A stretch of DNA of 64,000 bases from Clostridium sp. (lineage in GTDB: Bacteria; Bacillota; Clostridia; Lachnospirales; Lachnospiraceae), in contig JAETQD010000002.1 in assembly GCA_021770825.1 (NCBI GenBank), forward strand, positions 62,001 through 126,000, written 5' to 3'. The position numbers and the translations under genes were made by a program. Numbering within the stretch: position 1 is the first letter of the stretch; each line of letters starts with the position of its first letter. Positions 43,865 through 52,319 of this stretch are shown here, one piece after another. The notes under the pieces were generated by a model. The model was given only the letters and a program-made list of their open reading frames with translations, was not told the origin of the DNA and did no database searches.

Positions 43865-46800
43865 TCAGTCATAGTCCGGCTCCACCTTCTTCCTGCCGTT
43901 CATCACCTTATAATAAATCGGCAGCATGAGAAGTGCCAGAACTGTGGAGGCAATCAGTCCTCCCACATCAACCAGAGCAAGGCCCTGCATCATCTCACCG
44001 GCATCCCCGTAGGCGCAGGTCATGGGAATCATGGCCACAATGGTAGTCAGGGTGGTCATCATCATGGGACGAAGCCGGGTGGCTCCGGCCTCAACGAGGG
44101 CCGTATCGATATCCATCTCATTCCGGTACTGGTTGGCCGTATCCACATAAAGAATACCGTTGTTTACAACCGTTCCCACCAACATCAGGAAGCCTAGAAG
44201 ACTTACCATGCTGATCGGGCTGTCTGCCAGCCAGAGAAGGCCGAAGGAGCCGATCAGGGAGAACGGAATGGTGGTCATAACCATCAGGGAGAACTTGGGT
44301 GATTCAAACTGGGCCGCCAGCACCACAAACACCAGGAAGATAGCCGTTGCAATGGCTGTTCCAAGGGAGGAAAACTCTTCGTTCATCATCTCATCCATGG
44401 TGTTTTCCTGGAGAGAGATGGTGGCATCCAGATATTTATCCACAACCTCCTTCTGAAGCATGGCCTCTGTACTGCTGTTGGCCATGTCCGTAAGCTGCCC
44501 GCTTATGGTTACCTGATACTGCTTATCGCTCTTTATGATGCTCTGCGGGCTGTCCTTGAAGCCGATGTCCGCAATGTCCATGAGGGCAACGGAGCTTCCT
44601 GTGGCTGTGGGAATCACAATTCCCTGCAGCTTATCTATGGTGTCGTAGGCATCATCCGCGAATTCCACCATGACGCTCACATCGTTTCCGTCCACATTTA
44701 AGGTGGTGGCCTCCACGCCGCTTAACATGGTGTATACCTGGGATGCCACCTGGATTGGGGAAAGTCCCTCTGCCGATGCCTTTACCGGATCCACGGAAAT
44801 CTTTACCAGAGGCGCATCGTTTTCCAGAGAGGAATGGACGCGGGTGATCTCCGGCCGTGCCTGAAGTTCCTCCACAATGGCATCGGATACTGCCTTCAGT
44901 TCATCATACTGGGTGCTGACCAGAATATAGCTGGCCTCATCGTCAGCTCCCATGGACATGGTGGCTCCCATGGAGCTCTGCTTTTCCAGGGAGATGGCGC
45001 AGTCCGGCCATCCCTGAAGCTCCCGCTTCCATGCCCTTAATACCTCATCCGTTTCCCTGGACTTATCGTCCTTAAGATAAGCTGTCAGGGTGGCTCCGTT
45101 GCTTAAGCTCATGGAAAGTCCGCTGCTTCCGTAGGAAAGCATGTAGGAATCCAGGTCTTCATCCTGGGTCACAAAGTCCTCCACCTTTGCAAGAATTTCA
45201 TTCACCTTATCGGTGGTAAGACCAGGCTGGGTCTCGATGCTTATGGCAATGATACCGGGATCATCGGCCACCATAAGCTCCATCTTAAGCTGGGCCGCCA
45301 GCACAAAGGACAGCACCAGCAGCGCAACCGATGTAAGCATAACAAGAGCTTTTCTCTTTAAGAGCTTTCTTATGAGCCCACGGTATCCGTTCTGCATGGC
45401 TGTAAGGAACTTGGATGCCGGATTCTCCGTCTTTTCCACGGGACGGTAGTACACATAACATAGAGGAACCAGCGTCATGGCCGAAACCAGGGAAGCCACC
45501 ATACAGAATACAATGGTGAAGCCCAGAGGTTTAAACATCTGTCCGCTCATGCCCTCAATCATTGCCAGCGGAAGGAATACCACGCAGGTGGTCGCCGTAC
45601 CGCCGACGATGGATTCCAGAACCGTCTTGGTTCCTTCCAGGGCTGCCTTCCTCACTTCCACAAAACCGCCGCCCTCGCTGGTTCTGAAACAGCTTTCCAG
45701 AACTACGATGGAGTTATCAACCATCATACCAACGCCCAGAACCAGGCTGGACAGGGTGATTACATTCAGGGAAAAGCCCATGGCTTTCATCAAAATCAGC
45801 GCCGCCAGAATGGAGACAGGAATGGACGTACCCACAATCAGGGAGGCCTTGACGTCTCCAAAGAACAGCCAAATGATAATCATGGCCACAATGACTGCCA
45901 TAATCATGGTCTGGAACACGCTGTTTAAGGAGCTGGAAATGGTATCGCTGTAATCGTTTACCACGACCACTTCCAGGTTCGGATCCTTGGTTTTCAGGCC
46001 ATCCAGCACTTTTGTGACATCATCGCTGACCTCCTTATCGCTGCTGTCCTGGTTTTTCTTGATGGAAAGGGCGATGGTGTCCTTTCCGTTATACCGTCCG
46101 ATACTGTCTTTCTTTTCCAGGGTATTGTATACATTGGCCACATCCTCCAGGTAGATGATGTTGCCGTTACCCAGAGTAATGGGAATCTTCTTTAAAAGCT
46201 CCACCGTGTCAAAATCCACGCCGGAAGTAACGGATAATTCCTTTCCGCCCACAATGGTGCTTCCGGCCGGCATGGAGAAATCTGCGGAACCCACAACACC
46301 TGCGATAGCGTTCATGTTCAGATGGTACTGGGATAATTTTTCCGGAATCAGTTCCACCTTAATGTATGCCTCCTGGCCGCCGCTCACATCCACGCTCGCC
46401 ACGGAGGTCAGTTTTTCCAGCTCCGGAACCACGGAATTATTCACATAATCATACAGATTGTCGGCACGATCGTCGTTGACAGCCAGCACCATGGACGGAG
46501 TATCGTTAATATCCATCTCGATGATGGTGGGCGTCTGCACATCCGACGGGAAGTCATTGACAAGGCCATCCAGCTTTTTCTTCAGGTCGTCATAGGCCTT
46601 ATCCATATCCTGTCCATAATCGTACTGCATGAGAACGATGGCGTAGTTTTCTGCGGACATGCTGGTTACGCTGTCCACACCGGACAGAGTTCCCACCTCA
46701 TCCTCAATGAGCTTTGTCACCAGCTCTTCCACATCATCAGGACTGGCTCCCGGATAAATTGCATTTACAATGAGCATCGGCATTTCCATCTCCGGTGTCA

Positions 46801-46906
46801 GCTCAATTTTTGAGGAGAATACCGAAGATAAGCCGAAAACAATCAGGCACAGCACAACTAAAACCGTTGTGACCGGCCTTTTTAAGACCTGTTTTGTCAA
46901 ACCCAT
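43865..46906 (-). CDS. RND-family efflux pump, inner-membrane permease (HAE1/AcrB type)
   Basis: 1013 residues with the RND plan: helix 1 at 12-32, a large external loop, six helices, a second large loop and five more helices. The proton-relay helix 4 reads GVGMMVDNSIVVLES, with Asp397 but Asn398 where AcrB has a second Asp; helix 10 reads VGTVVNNGILYVD, with Asn where AcrB has Lys. Such substitutions occur in Gram-positive RND pumps, but the coupling may differ. Drives export of unknown, probably hydrophobic, compounds using the proton gradient. Encoded with its adaptor and two TolC-like partners. Confidence 0.93.
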   Translation of the reverse strand: MGLTKQVLKRPVTTVLVVLCLIVFGLSSVFSSKIELTPEMEMPMLIVNAIYPGASPDDVEELVTKLIEDEVGTLSGVDSVTSMSAENYAIVLMQYDYGQDMDKAYDDLKKKLDGLVNDFPSDVQTPTIIEMDINDTPSMVLAVNDDRADNLYDYVNNSVVPELEKLTSVASVDVSGGQEAYIKVELIPEKLSQYHLNMNAIAGVVGSADFSMPAGSTIVGGKELSVTSGVDFDTVELLKKIPITLGNGNIIYLEDVANVYNTLEKKDSIGRYNGKDTIALSIKKNQDSSDKEVSDDVTKVLDGLKTKDPNLEVVVVNDYSDTISSSLNSVFQTMIMAVIVAMIIIWLFFGDVKASLIVGTSIPVSILAALILMKAMGFSLNVITLSSLVLGVGMMVDNSIVVLESCFRTSEGGGFVEVRKAALEGTKTVLESIVGGTATTCVVFLPLAMIEGMSGQMFKPLGFTIVFCMVASLVSAMTLVPLCYVYYRPVEKTENPASKFLTAMQNGYRGLIRKLLKRKALVMLTSVALLVLSFVLAAQLKMELMVADDPGIIAISIETQPGLTTDKVNEILAKVEDFVTQDEDLDSYMLSYGSSGLSMSLSNGATLTAYLKDDKSRETDEVLRAWKRELQGWPDCAISLEKQSSMGATMSMGADDEASYILVSTQYDELKAVSDAIVEELQARPEITRVHSSLENDAPLVKISVDPVKASAEGLSPIQVASQVYTMLSGVEATTLNVDGNDVSVMVEFADDAYDTIDKLQGIVIPTATGSSVALMDIADIGFKDSPQSIIKSDKQYQVTISGQLTDMANSSTEAMLQKEVVDKYLDATISLQENTMDEMMNEEFSSLGTAIATAIFLVFVVLAAQFESPKFSLMVMTTIPFSLIGSFGLLWLADSPISMVSLLGFLMLVGTVVNNGILYVDTANQYRNEMDIDTALVEAGATRLRPMMMTTLTTIVAMIPMTCAYGDAGEMMQGLALVDVGGLIASTVLALLMLPIYYKVMNGRKKVEPDYD

Positions 46907-46918
46907 GTGTGTGCCTCC

Positions 46919-47995
46919 TTACTGGTTCGCAGTGGTTTCTTCCGCCAGGTTCACCGGCGCACCCTCATAAAGCTCGTTGGACCATGTGGTGATGATCTGA
47001 TCATCAAAGCTCAAGCCGGATTTCACTTCCATGACCTCCGAACTGATTAAACCGTTTTCAATGGGGATTTTATGGGCGACGCCTGCATCTGCATCATATG
47101 TAAACACATAGGCGTCTCCATTGCTGTATGACACACAGTCAACGGGAACGGTCATGACATTTTCTGCCTTTTGGGATTCCACGTAAAGCTTTACCACCGT
47201 TCCGGTTGCCAGGGCATCTGCCTCTTCTAAGGAGGCCTTTACCTTAAAGAGGCCGCTCTGCTGGTCCACCATGGTTCCGATTTCGGTGATCGTTCCCGTG
47301 TATTCCGTTCCGTTTTTCTCCACAGTCAGCGGGTCCCCGGTGTGAAGTCCCTTCATCACCCGTTCGCTGACGGCAAAGGAGATGGACTTGCTGCCCTCGC
47401 CGGAGATGATGGCTGCCATGCTGCCGCTTCCCATCATATCGTGAACCTCCACATCAAAGCTTTCCAAAAGACCGCTGATGGGGGCTGTCACCACACTGTT
47501 CTCTGCCTGAATATCGTAGCTTAATTTGGCAGCATCATACTGTAACCGGGCCATGGACACGCCGTTTACCACCTGCTCATAGGACTGGGCGGAAATGTCC
47601 CCGCTCTCATAGAGAACCTTCATCCTGTTTAAATTGGTCTGGGCATCATCCAGGGATACCTTTGCGGTGTCCATCTGGATTTTCGCGGCATCTAACTGTT
47701 TATTGTCAATGCGGAATAATTTCTGGTCTTTCTGCACCACATCGCCCTGCTTGACAAAGACCTCCAGAACCTCTCCGGCTCCCTTGGAAACCACGTAAAC
47801 CACATCCGAAGGTTCCACAGTCCCTGTTAAGTCTGTGGAAAGGATGATGGTTCCTGTTTTGGGATTCTCCACCTGAACCGTTGGATCGGGCACAGCCTCC
47901 ATGGGTTCTTCTTTTTTATTGATTCTCATGAATACCACAGCGCCAAGGGCGCCTACGGCAATGATTCCAATTGCGATTTTCCCTAATTTGTTCAT
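46919..47995 (-). CDS. Membrane fusion protein / RND adaptor subunit
   Basis: 358 residues. N-terminal anchor helix (IAIGIIAVGALGAVVFM), a lipoyl-like half VSKGAGEVLEVFVKQGDVVQ, an alpha-hairpin of about 90 residues, the matching lipoyl half VVTAPISGLLESFDVEVHD, then beta-barrel domains (GDPLTVEKNGTEYTGTITEIG). This is the HlyD/AcrA pattern. No lipobox. It overlaps the TetR gene by 4 nt and is 12 nt before the RND gene. It would link the pump to the TolC-like proteins on the outer face. Confidence 0.92.
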   Translation of the reverse strand: MNKLGKIAIGIIAVGALGAVVFMRINKKEEPMEAVPDPTVQVENPKTGTIILSTDLTGTVEPSDVVYVVSKGAGEVLEVFVKQGDVVQKDQKLFRIDNKQLDAAKIQMDTAKVSLDDAQTNLNRMKVLYESGDISAQSYEQVVNGVSMARLQYDAAKLSYDIQAENSVVTAPISGLLESFDVEVHDMMGSGSMAAIISGEGSKSISFAVSERVMKGLHTGDPLTVEKNGTEYTGTITEIGTMVDQQSGLFKVKASLEEADALATGTVVKLYVESQKAENVMTVPVDCVSYSNGDAYVFTYDADAGVAHKIPIENGLISSEVMEVKSGLSFDDQIITTWSNELYEGAPVNLAEETTANQ

Positions 47996-48657
47996 ACCTG
48001 TTTCTTCTCCTCCTGCCTCTCCTTATTTTCATGTTCTGCTGCCGGGCATACGCCGTAACGCAGCATCCTTATGTGCCGTTTATAGTTTTCCTCCACCTCT
48101 TCCAGCGGCTTTCGGTCACGGTAAAGCTGCTTTAAGGACATCAGAAAAATCATCCCATGGGTTTCCATCAGATCGTAAAACATCTGCCGCTCTATGGGGA
48201 ACCGCTCCATGTCCAGCTTTTGATACAGTAATTCCACATAATTTTGCGCTTCCTTGTTCGCGAGAGCTTCCTCGTCACAGCCGTTCTTTAAAATGTTGGG
48301 AAATGTACTGCATCCCACCAGGTTTCCGATGATCTCCATAAAGCCGTCGTCCAGAGTACGCTTGAGGCTGTATCCGAACACCCATTCCAGCGTATCCCAG
48401 ATGTCTCCGTGCACCTCATCCATCCGCAAAAGATACGACTCCTGGTGTTCGCGGATTCTGTCACCGATAATCCATTTTAACAGTTCATATTTATCTTTAA
48501 AGTATGTGTAAAAGCTGCCGCGGGAAATTTCCGCATCCCGGATAATCCGATTTATGGACGCTTCATCGGGAGACACACGCATGAATTCCCGTATGGCTGC
48601 CATGCGTATTGCTTCTGCCTTTTCCTTCGGGAGCCGTTTAAATCGTTCTGTTGGCAT
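47992..48657 (-). CDS. TetR/AcrR-family repressor of the efflux operon
   Basis: 221 residues. N-terminal HTH: AIRMAAIREFMRVSPDEASI, then NRIIRDAEISRGSFYTYFKDKYELL, the highly conserved TetR core. The ligand domain is helical and not recognisable as a known subtype. The ATG at 48657 follows GAGGAG; the frame is open 16 codons further upstream, but that region is the promoter. It is the first gene of its own operon, whose promoter carries palindromes at 48713-48727 and 48691-48705, so autorepression relieved by a pump substrate is likely. Confidence 0.9.
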   Translation of the reverse strand: MPTERFKRLPKEKAEAIRMAAIREFMRVSPDEASINRIIRDAEISRGSFYTYFKDKYELLKWIIGDRIREHQESYLLRMDEVHGDIWDTLEWVFGYSLKRTLDDGFMEIIGNLVGCSTFPNILKNGCDEEALANKEAQNYVELLYQKLDMERFPIERQMFYDLMETHGMIFLMSLKQLYRDRKPLEEVEENYKRHIRMLRYGVCPAAEHENKERQEEKKQV

Positions 48658-48690
48658 TCCATCTCCTCTTTTCCTCTTAATATTATAAAA

Positions 48691-48735
48691 GTGACAACTC
48701 GTCATTATTATAGTGACACGCTGTCACCCTGTCAA
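48691..48735 (-). promoter_or_regulatory. Efflux operon promoter with two TetR-type operators
   Basis: Minus strand: TTGACA (48730-48735), 17-bp spacer, TATAAT (48707-48712), a perfect consensus. The palindrome GTGACA-CGC-TGTCAC (48713-48727) fills the spacer and a weaker copy GTGACA-ACT-CGTCAT (48691-48705) covers the start site. Centres are 22 bp apart, two helical turns. Confidence 0.82.
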
Positions 48736-48775
48736 GATCTATGGGGAAATTTATATAGATTTAAGAATTTGGTAA

Positions 48776-48810
48776 TTTAAAAAGGCCCTGCGCGTGGAGC
48801 GCAGGGCCAG
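48776..48810 (-). terminator. Terminator after the tandem glutaredoxin-like gene
   Basis: A perfect 10-bp stem GGCCCTGCGC/GCGCAGGGCC (48799-48808 with 48784-48793), 5-nt loop, then TTTTTAAATT on the minus strand. Confidence 0.92.
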
Positions 48811-48828
48811 TATCCCTTCTTGATGCTT

Positions 48829-49371
48829 TTACTTAAGATTTCTTGCAGCTTCCAGAGCTTCTGCGGAATCTGCGGTAATGGTTCCGTCCGGAAGGACAAA
48901 TACCGGAATTCCCACCCGGCCTTCCTCACGGATTTTATCATAGATCTGCGGATTTCCTTCCCGGATTTTAAGGTATGCACGCATATCGTTTAAATTCTCG
49001 ACGATATCATGGAATTCCACCGGAAGTCCCTCTTCCCGGATGATCTCCAACTTGGCACGACAGGCCTTGCAGAGATAGCTTCCCATCATGGTTACAACCG
49101 GTTTCTTTTTCTTTCTGGCTTCCTCAAAGGCCTCCTCACAGTCCATGGTCACCTTGCCGTCCTCTAAAACAAACACCGGAATTCCGATCTGGTTTTCCTT
49201 TCTGCATTCCTCAAACAGGTCCGGATTTCCCTCACGGATGCTTAAAAATTCCTTCACATAGTCCAGTGCCTTTTCCATATCATGAAATTCAATGGGAAGA
49301 TGCTCTCTGTTAATCACTTCCATTGCTGCCACACAGTCCTTACAGATATGGTTTCCTACCATAACAATCAT
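48829..49371 (-). CDS. Tandem glutaredoxin-like protein (two thioredoxin-fold repeats)
   Basis: 180 residues made of two repeats of about 85-90 residues. Repeat 1 has CKDC (GNHICKDCVAAMEVINREH), then EFHDM, SIREGNPDLFEE and IGIPVFVLEDGKVTMD. Repeat 2 has CKAC (GSYLCKACRAKLEIIREEG), then EFHDI, KIREGNPQIYDK and VGIPVFVLPDGTITAD. Each carries a redox CxxC and a cis-Pro-like IPVF, so both could be active. The ATG at 49371 follows AGGAGG. It lies 32 nt after an iron-sulfur aldo/keto reductase and may handle its electrons or thiol state. Confidence 0.8.
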   Translation of the reverse strand: MIVMVGNHICKDCVAAMEVINREHLPIEFHDMEKALDYVKEFLSIREGNPDLFEECRKENQIGIPVFVLEDGKVTMDCEEAFEEARKKKKPVVTMMGSYLCKACRAKLEIIREEGLPVEFHDIVENLNDMRAYLKIREGNPQIYDKIREEGRVGIPVFVLPDGTITADSAEALEAARNLK

Positions 49372-49403
49372 GTTCGTTTCCTCCTCTTTATTTGAAAGCA
49401 TCA

Positions 49404-50441
49404 TTAAAAGTTCGTTGGTGTCATAACCTTTCCCGCAAGAACCTCTTCATAGTCCTTTAAGTTTCTCTGCAGAAGCTCCGGCGTGTTGAGCCCGTAAGGA
49501 CATTTGCTCATACATGCGTTGCAGTGGAGACAATCCTTAATTTTCATCATCTTTGCCTGTCCGGCCTCGGATAAATGTCCGGCAGACGGAGAACGGCGAA
49601 GCAGCAGGGACATTCTTGCACAGTTGTTGATTTCGATTCCAACCGGACACGGCATACAGTATCCGCAGCCGCGGCAGAAGCTGCCATAAAGCTGTTTCCT
49701 GTCGGCCTCAATGAGAGACTTGATTTCCTCTGTCATTGCCGGAGGATTTGTTATGTAGCTTAAGAACTCATCCAGCTCATGCTCTCTCTGAACGCCCCAG
49801 ATGGGAAGTACATTGTCATACTGGGCCTCAAAGGCATAAGCGGCTGCGGAATTGGTAATCAGACCGCCGGACAGAGCCTTCATGGCAATAAATCCCACAT
49901 TGTTCTTCTTACAGACCTCCACCAGCTCCACGTCCTTGTCACTGCAAAGATAGCAGAAGGGGAACTGAAGCGTATCATAAAGGCCGCTTTCCACTGCCTC
50001 ATTGGCCACGGAAAGGCGGTGATTGGTGATTCCGATAAAACGGATTTTTCCCTGTTCTCTGGCCTTTAATGCCGCATCGTAAAGGCCGCTCTCATCGCCC
50101 GGCTTCGGGCAGAAGGACGGGTTGTGGAACTGGTACACATCCACATGATCTGTCTTTAACAAAGTCAGGCTGGTCTCCAAGTCCTTCCAGAAGGCCTCGG
50201 CATTCTGGGCCGCCGTCTTGGTGGTGATGTAAATGTGGTTTCGGATATCGCTCATGGCATATCCTATTTTCTCCTCACTGTCGGAATACGCCCTGGCTGT
50301 ATCAAACAGCATAATGCCTCCGTCGTAGGCCTTTCTCAAAAGCTTCGCCGCCTCATCCTTTGTGATTCTCTGAATCGGCAGTGCTCCGAATCCGTTTTTG
50401 TTGACTGTAATCCCGGTTCTTCCCAGTGTTACGGTTGTCAT
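49404..50441 (-). CDS. Aldo/keto reductase with C-terminal 2x[4Fe-4S] ferredoxin domain
   Basis: 345 residues. The barrel carries the catalytic tetrad Asp47, Tyr52 (DTARAYSDSE), Lys75 (ITTKTA) and His106 (YQFHNPS). The C-terminal ferredoxin part has Cys256-259-262-265 (FCRGCGYCMPCP) and Cys304-307-310-314 (CLHCNACMSKCP), two cluster sites. Such enzymes are common in anaerobes and couple carbonyl reduction or oxidation to ferredoxin; the substrate is unknown. It overlaps the preceding 67-residue gene by 4 nt. Confidence 0.9.
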   Translation of the reverse strand: MTTVTLGRTGITVNKNGFGALPIQRITKDEAAKLLRKAYDGGIMLFDTARAYSDSEEKIGYAMSDIRNHIYITTKTAAQNAEAFWKDLETSLTLLKTDHVDVYQFHNPSFCPKPGDESGLYDAALKAREQGKIRFIGITNHRLSVANEAVESGLYDTLQFPFCYLCSDKDVELVEVCKKNNVGFIAMKALSGGLITNSAAAYAFEAQYDNVLPIWGVQREHELDEFLSYITNPPAMTEEIKSLIEADRKQLYGSFCRGCGYCMPCPVGIEINNCARMSLLLRRSPSAGHLSEAGQAKMMKIKDCLHCNACMSKCPYGLNTPELLQRNLKDYEEVLAGKVMTPTNF

Positions 50442-50641
50442 TTTCCCATTCCCCTTTCTTTATCCAGCATTTCTTTAAGCGCCTCATCGCTGTCGTCAAT
50501 CCAGATGTCTTCTTCGTCTGCATTGAGCCCCAGAAACTGCGCCAGTGTACATGTATCATTACTGTTGTTCCAGATTTCAATGTAATCGTCGATCTCCTCA
50601 AACTCAACCTCTCCGGCCAGATACTTTTCTTTGAACGTCAT
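50438..50641 (-). CDS. Small acidic conserved protein of unknown function
   Basis: 67 residues, strongly acidic, no cysteine pair or membrane segment. Pattern: FKEKYLAGEVEFEEIDDYIE, then TLAQFLGLNADEEDIWID and DEALKEMLDKE, suggesting three helices. It overlaps the end of the GntR gene by 38 nt and the start of the aldo/keto reductase by 4 nt, so coupled translation supports a real gene. It may be an accessory to the reductase. Confidence 0.75.
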   Translation of the reverse strand: MTFKEKYLAGEVEFEEIDDYIEIWNNSNDTCTLAQFLGLNADEEDIWIDDSDEALKEMLDKERGMGK

Positions 50642-51314
50642 TTTCCTGCTCCTTTAAATTTTTAAGGATTGTGATTTCCTGGTTGTCAATATGTTCCCGT
50701 ATGGCAATCTTGGCTTCATGGACATGCCTGAGGGCCAAAGCCTTTATGATCTGATCATGCTCCACCAGAAGAATCTGGCGCTTATCCTCATCCTTGATGT
50801 ATTCCAGGCGGTAGCGGTACATCTGCTCCCGCAGGTTATTTAAAATCTGCACCATTTTTTCGTTTTTTGTGCTGTTGTATATGATTTCATGGTAACGCTC
50901 GTCTGTCTGGGCAATCCGCATGGCATCGCCTTCTTTGATGGCCTGGGAAAACAGCTCCTCGGTCTTTGTGAGCTCCAAAAGCTCCTCCGGCGTCATTCTC
51001 TGGCAGGCCAGGTCAATTGCCAGCTCCTCCAGGGAGCGGCGCACCTCCAGCACATCCCTTAAGTTATTTTCGGAAATCTTTGCAACCTCCGCGCCCTTTC
51101 TGGGAATCATAAGCACCAGGCCCTCCAGCTCCAGCTTTCTTATGGCCTCACGAATCGGCGTGCGGCTGACGCCCAGCCTCTCGGCAAGCTGAATCTCCAT
51201 AAGCCGTTCTCCGGGCTCCAGTTCTCCCTTTAAAATCGCCTGCCGCAGAGTCTTAAAGACCACGTCCCTGAGAGGCAAATATTCATCCATATTCACTTGA
51301 AAATTATTTGTCAT
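50604..51314 (-). CDS. GntR-family (FadR/FCD type) transcriptional regulator
   Basis: 236 residues. Residues 10-75 are the GntR winged helix (LRDVVFKTLRQAILKGELEPGERL, LAERLGVSRTPIREAIRKLE). The remainder is an all-helical FCD ligand domain with VRRSLEELAIDLAC, DERYHEIIYNSTKN and EHDQIIKALALRHVHEAKIAI, including metal-type His positions. FCD regulators sense small carboxylates. It may control the reductase genes downstream; gap to ispE is 13 nt. Confidence 0.9.
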   Translation of the reverse strand: MTNNFQVNMDEYLPLRDVVFKTLRQAILKGELEPGERLMEIQLAERLGVSRTPIREAIRKLELEGLVLMIPRKGAEVAKISENNLRDVLEVRRSLEELAIDLACQRMTPEELLELTKTEELFSQAIKEGDAMRIAQTDERYHEIIYNSTKNEKMVQILNNLREQMYRYRLEYIKDEDKRQILLVEHDQIIKALALRHVHEAKIAIREHIDNQEITILKNLKEQENDVQRKVSGRRG

Positions 51315-51327
51315 TGGTCTTCTCCTT

Positions 51328-52224
51328 CTATCTGGCTGGTTTTCTGTTAAAAAAGCTGGTCAAATAGACCTGACGAGTCAACCGTCCGTTCTCTGCCTCC
51401 TTAAGGTATCCGCAGGCTTCCTTTGCCGCCTCCTGTTCCTTAAAAATTCCAAACACCGTGGGACCGCTTCCGCTCATCAGTGCACCCTCAGCACCATGGT
51501 CCAGTAAAATTTTCTTTATTGTTCCAATTTCCGGATGTTCCGGAATTGTTACGGTTTCCAGTACATTTCCCAGGCGGGCCACCACACCGTTCAGGTCGTT
51601 CTTCCGGATGGCCTCCACCATACCGTCGATATCCGGGTGCTCCTCCTTTTTAAGCTCCGCCACCCTGAGCTTCCCGTATACCGCCTTTGTGGACACGGAA
51701 ACCTGTGGTTTGGCTAAAACCACATGGCACTGGGGAGCCGCGGGAAGTTCTGTGAGCACCTCTCCGATTCCCTCTGAAAGAGCCGTTCCCCGGAGAATAC
51801 AGTAGGGCACATCAGCCCCCAGCTTCACTCCTCTGGCCATCAGCTCGCGCCTTGTCAGCCCCAGATCAAACATCCGGTTCATTCCCACCAAAACAGCGGC
51901 GGCATCCGTACTTCCGCCGGCCATTCCGGCAGCCACCGGAATACACTTTTTGATCTTTATCTCCACTCCGTCAGAAATCTGAAATTCATCCGTCAGAAGC
52001 TTCGCCGCCCGGTAGGCCAGATTTCCCTCCCCGTCCGGCACATACGGCAGATTGGTTTCCGTGCGGATTCCCTGTCTGCCGCTTTTATCCATCAGTATTT
52101 TATCATACAGGCCTACGGTCTGCATGATCATACGGACCTCATGATAACCGTCCTCTCGTTTTCTCACCACATCCAGCCCAAGATTGATTTTTCCATAGGC
52201 CTTCAGCTCTAAATGGTCTGTCAT
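51328..52224 (-). CDS. ispE: 4-diphosphocytidyl-2-C-methyl-D-erythritol kinase
   Basis: GHMP kinase of the MEP isoprenoid route. 298 residues: substrate-binding AYGKINLGLDVVRKREDGYHE, ATP loop PVAAGMAGGSTDAAAVL and C-terminal GALMSGSGPTVFGIF. The ATG at 52224 after GTGAGGA gives the normal N-terminus; the upstream open frame contains the promoter. First gene of the unit that continues into gntR. Confidence 0.96.
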   Translation of the reverse strand: MTDHLELKAYGKINLGLDVVRKREDGYHEVRMIMQTVGLYDKILMDKSGRQGIRTETNLPYVPDGEGNLAYRAAKLLTDEFQISDGVEIKIKKCIPVAAGMAGGSTDAAAVLVGMNRMFDLGLTRRELMARGVKLGADVPYCILRGTALSEGIGEVLTELPAAPQCHVVLAKPQVSVSTKAVYGKLRVAELKKEEHPDIDGMVEAIRKNDLNGVVARLGNVLETVTIPEHPEIGTIKKILLDHGAEGALMSGSGPTVFGIFKEQEAAKEACGYLKEAENGRLTRQVYLTSFFNRKPAR

Positions 52225-52270
52225 AGTCCTCACCTGCTTGTATCTTTTTTGTTTCTTGTATACAATAACC

Positions 52271-52300
52271 AGTATACCGGATAACGACATCATTTGACAA
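52271..52300 (-). promoter_or_regulatory. ispE promoter
   Basis: Minus strand: TTGTCA (52295-52300), 18-nt spacer, TATACT (52271-52276). Confidence 0.65.
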
Positions 52301-52319
52301 GCACTTTCCGATAGAAATA

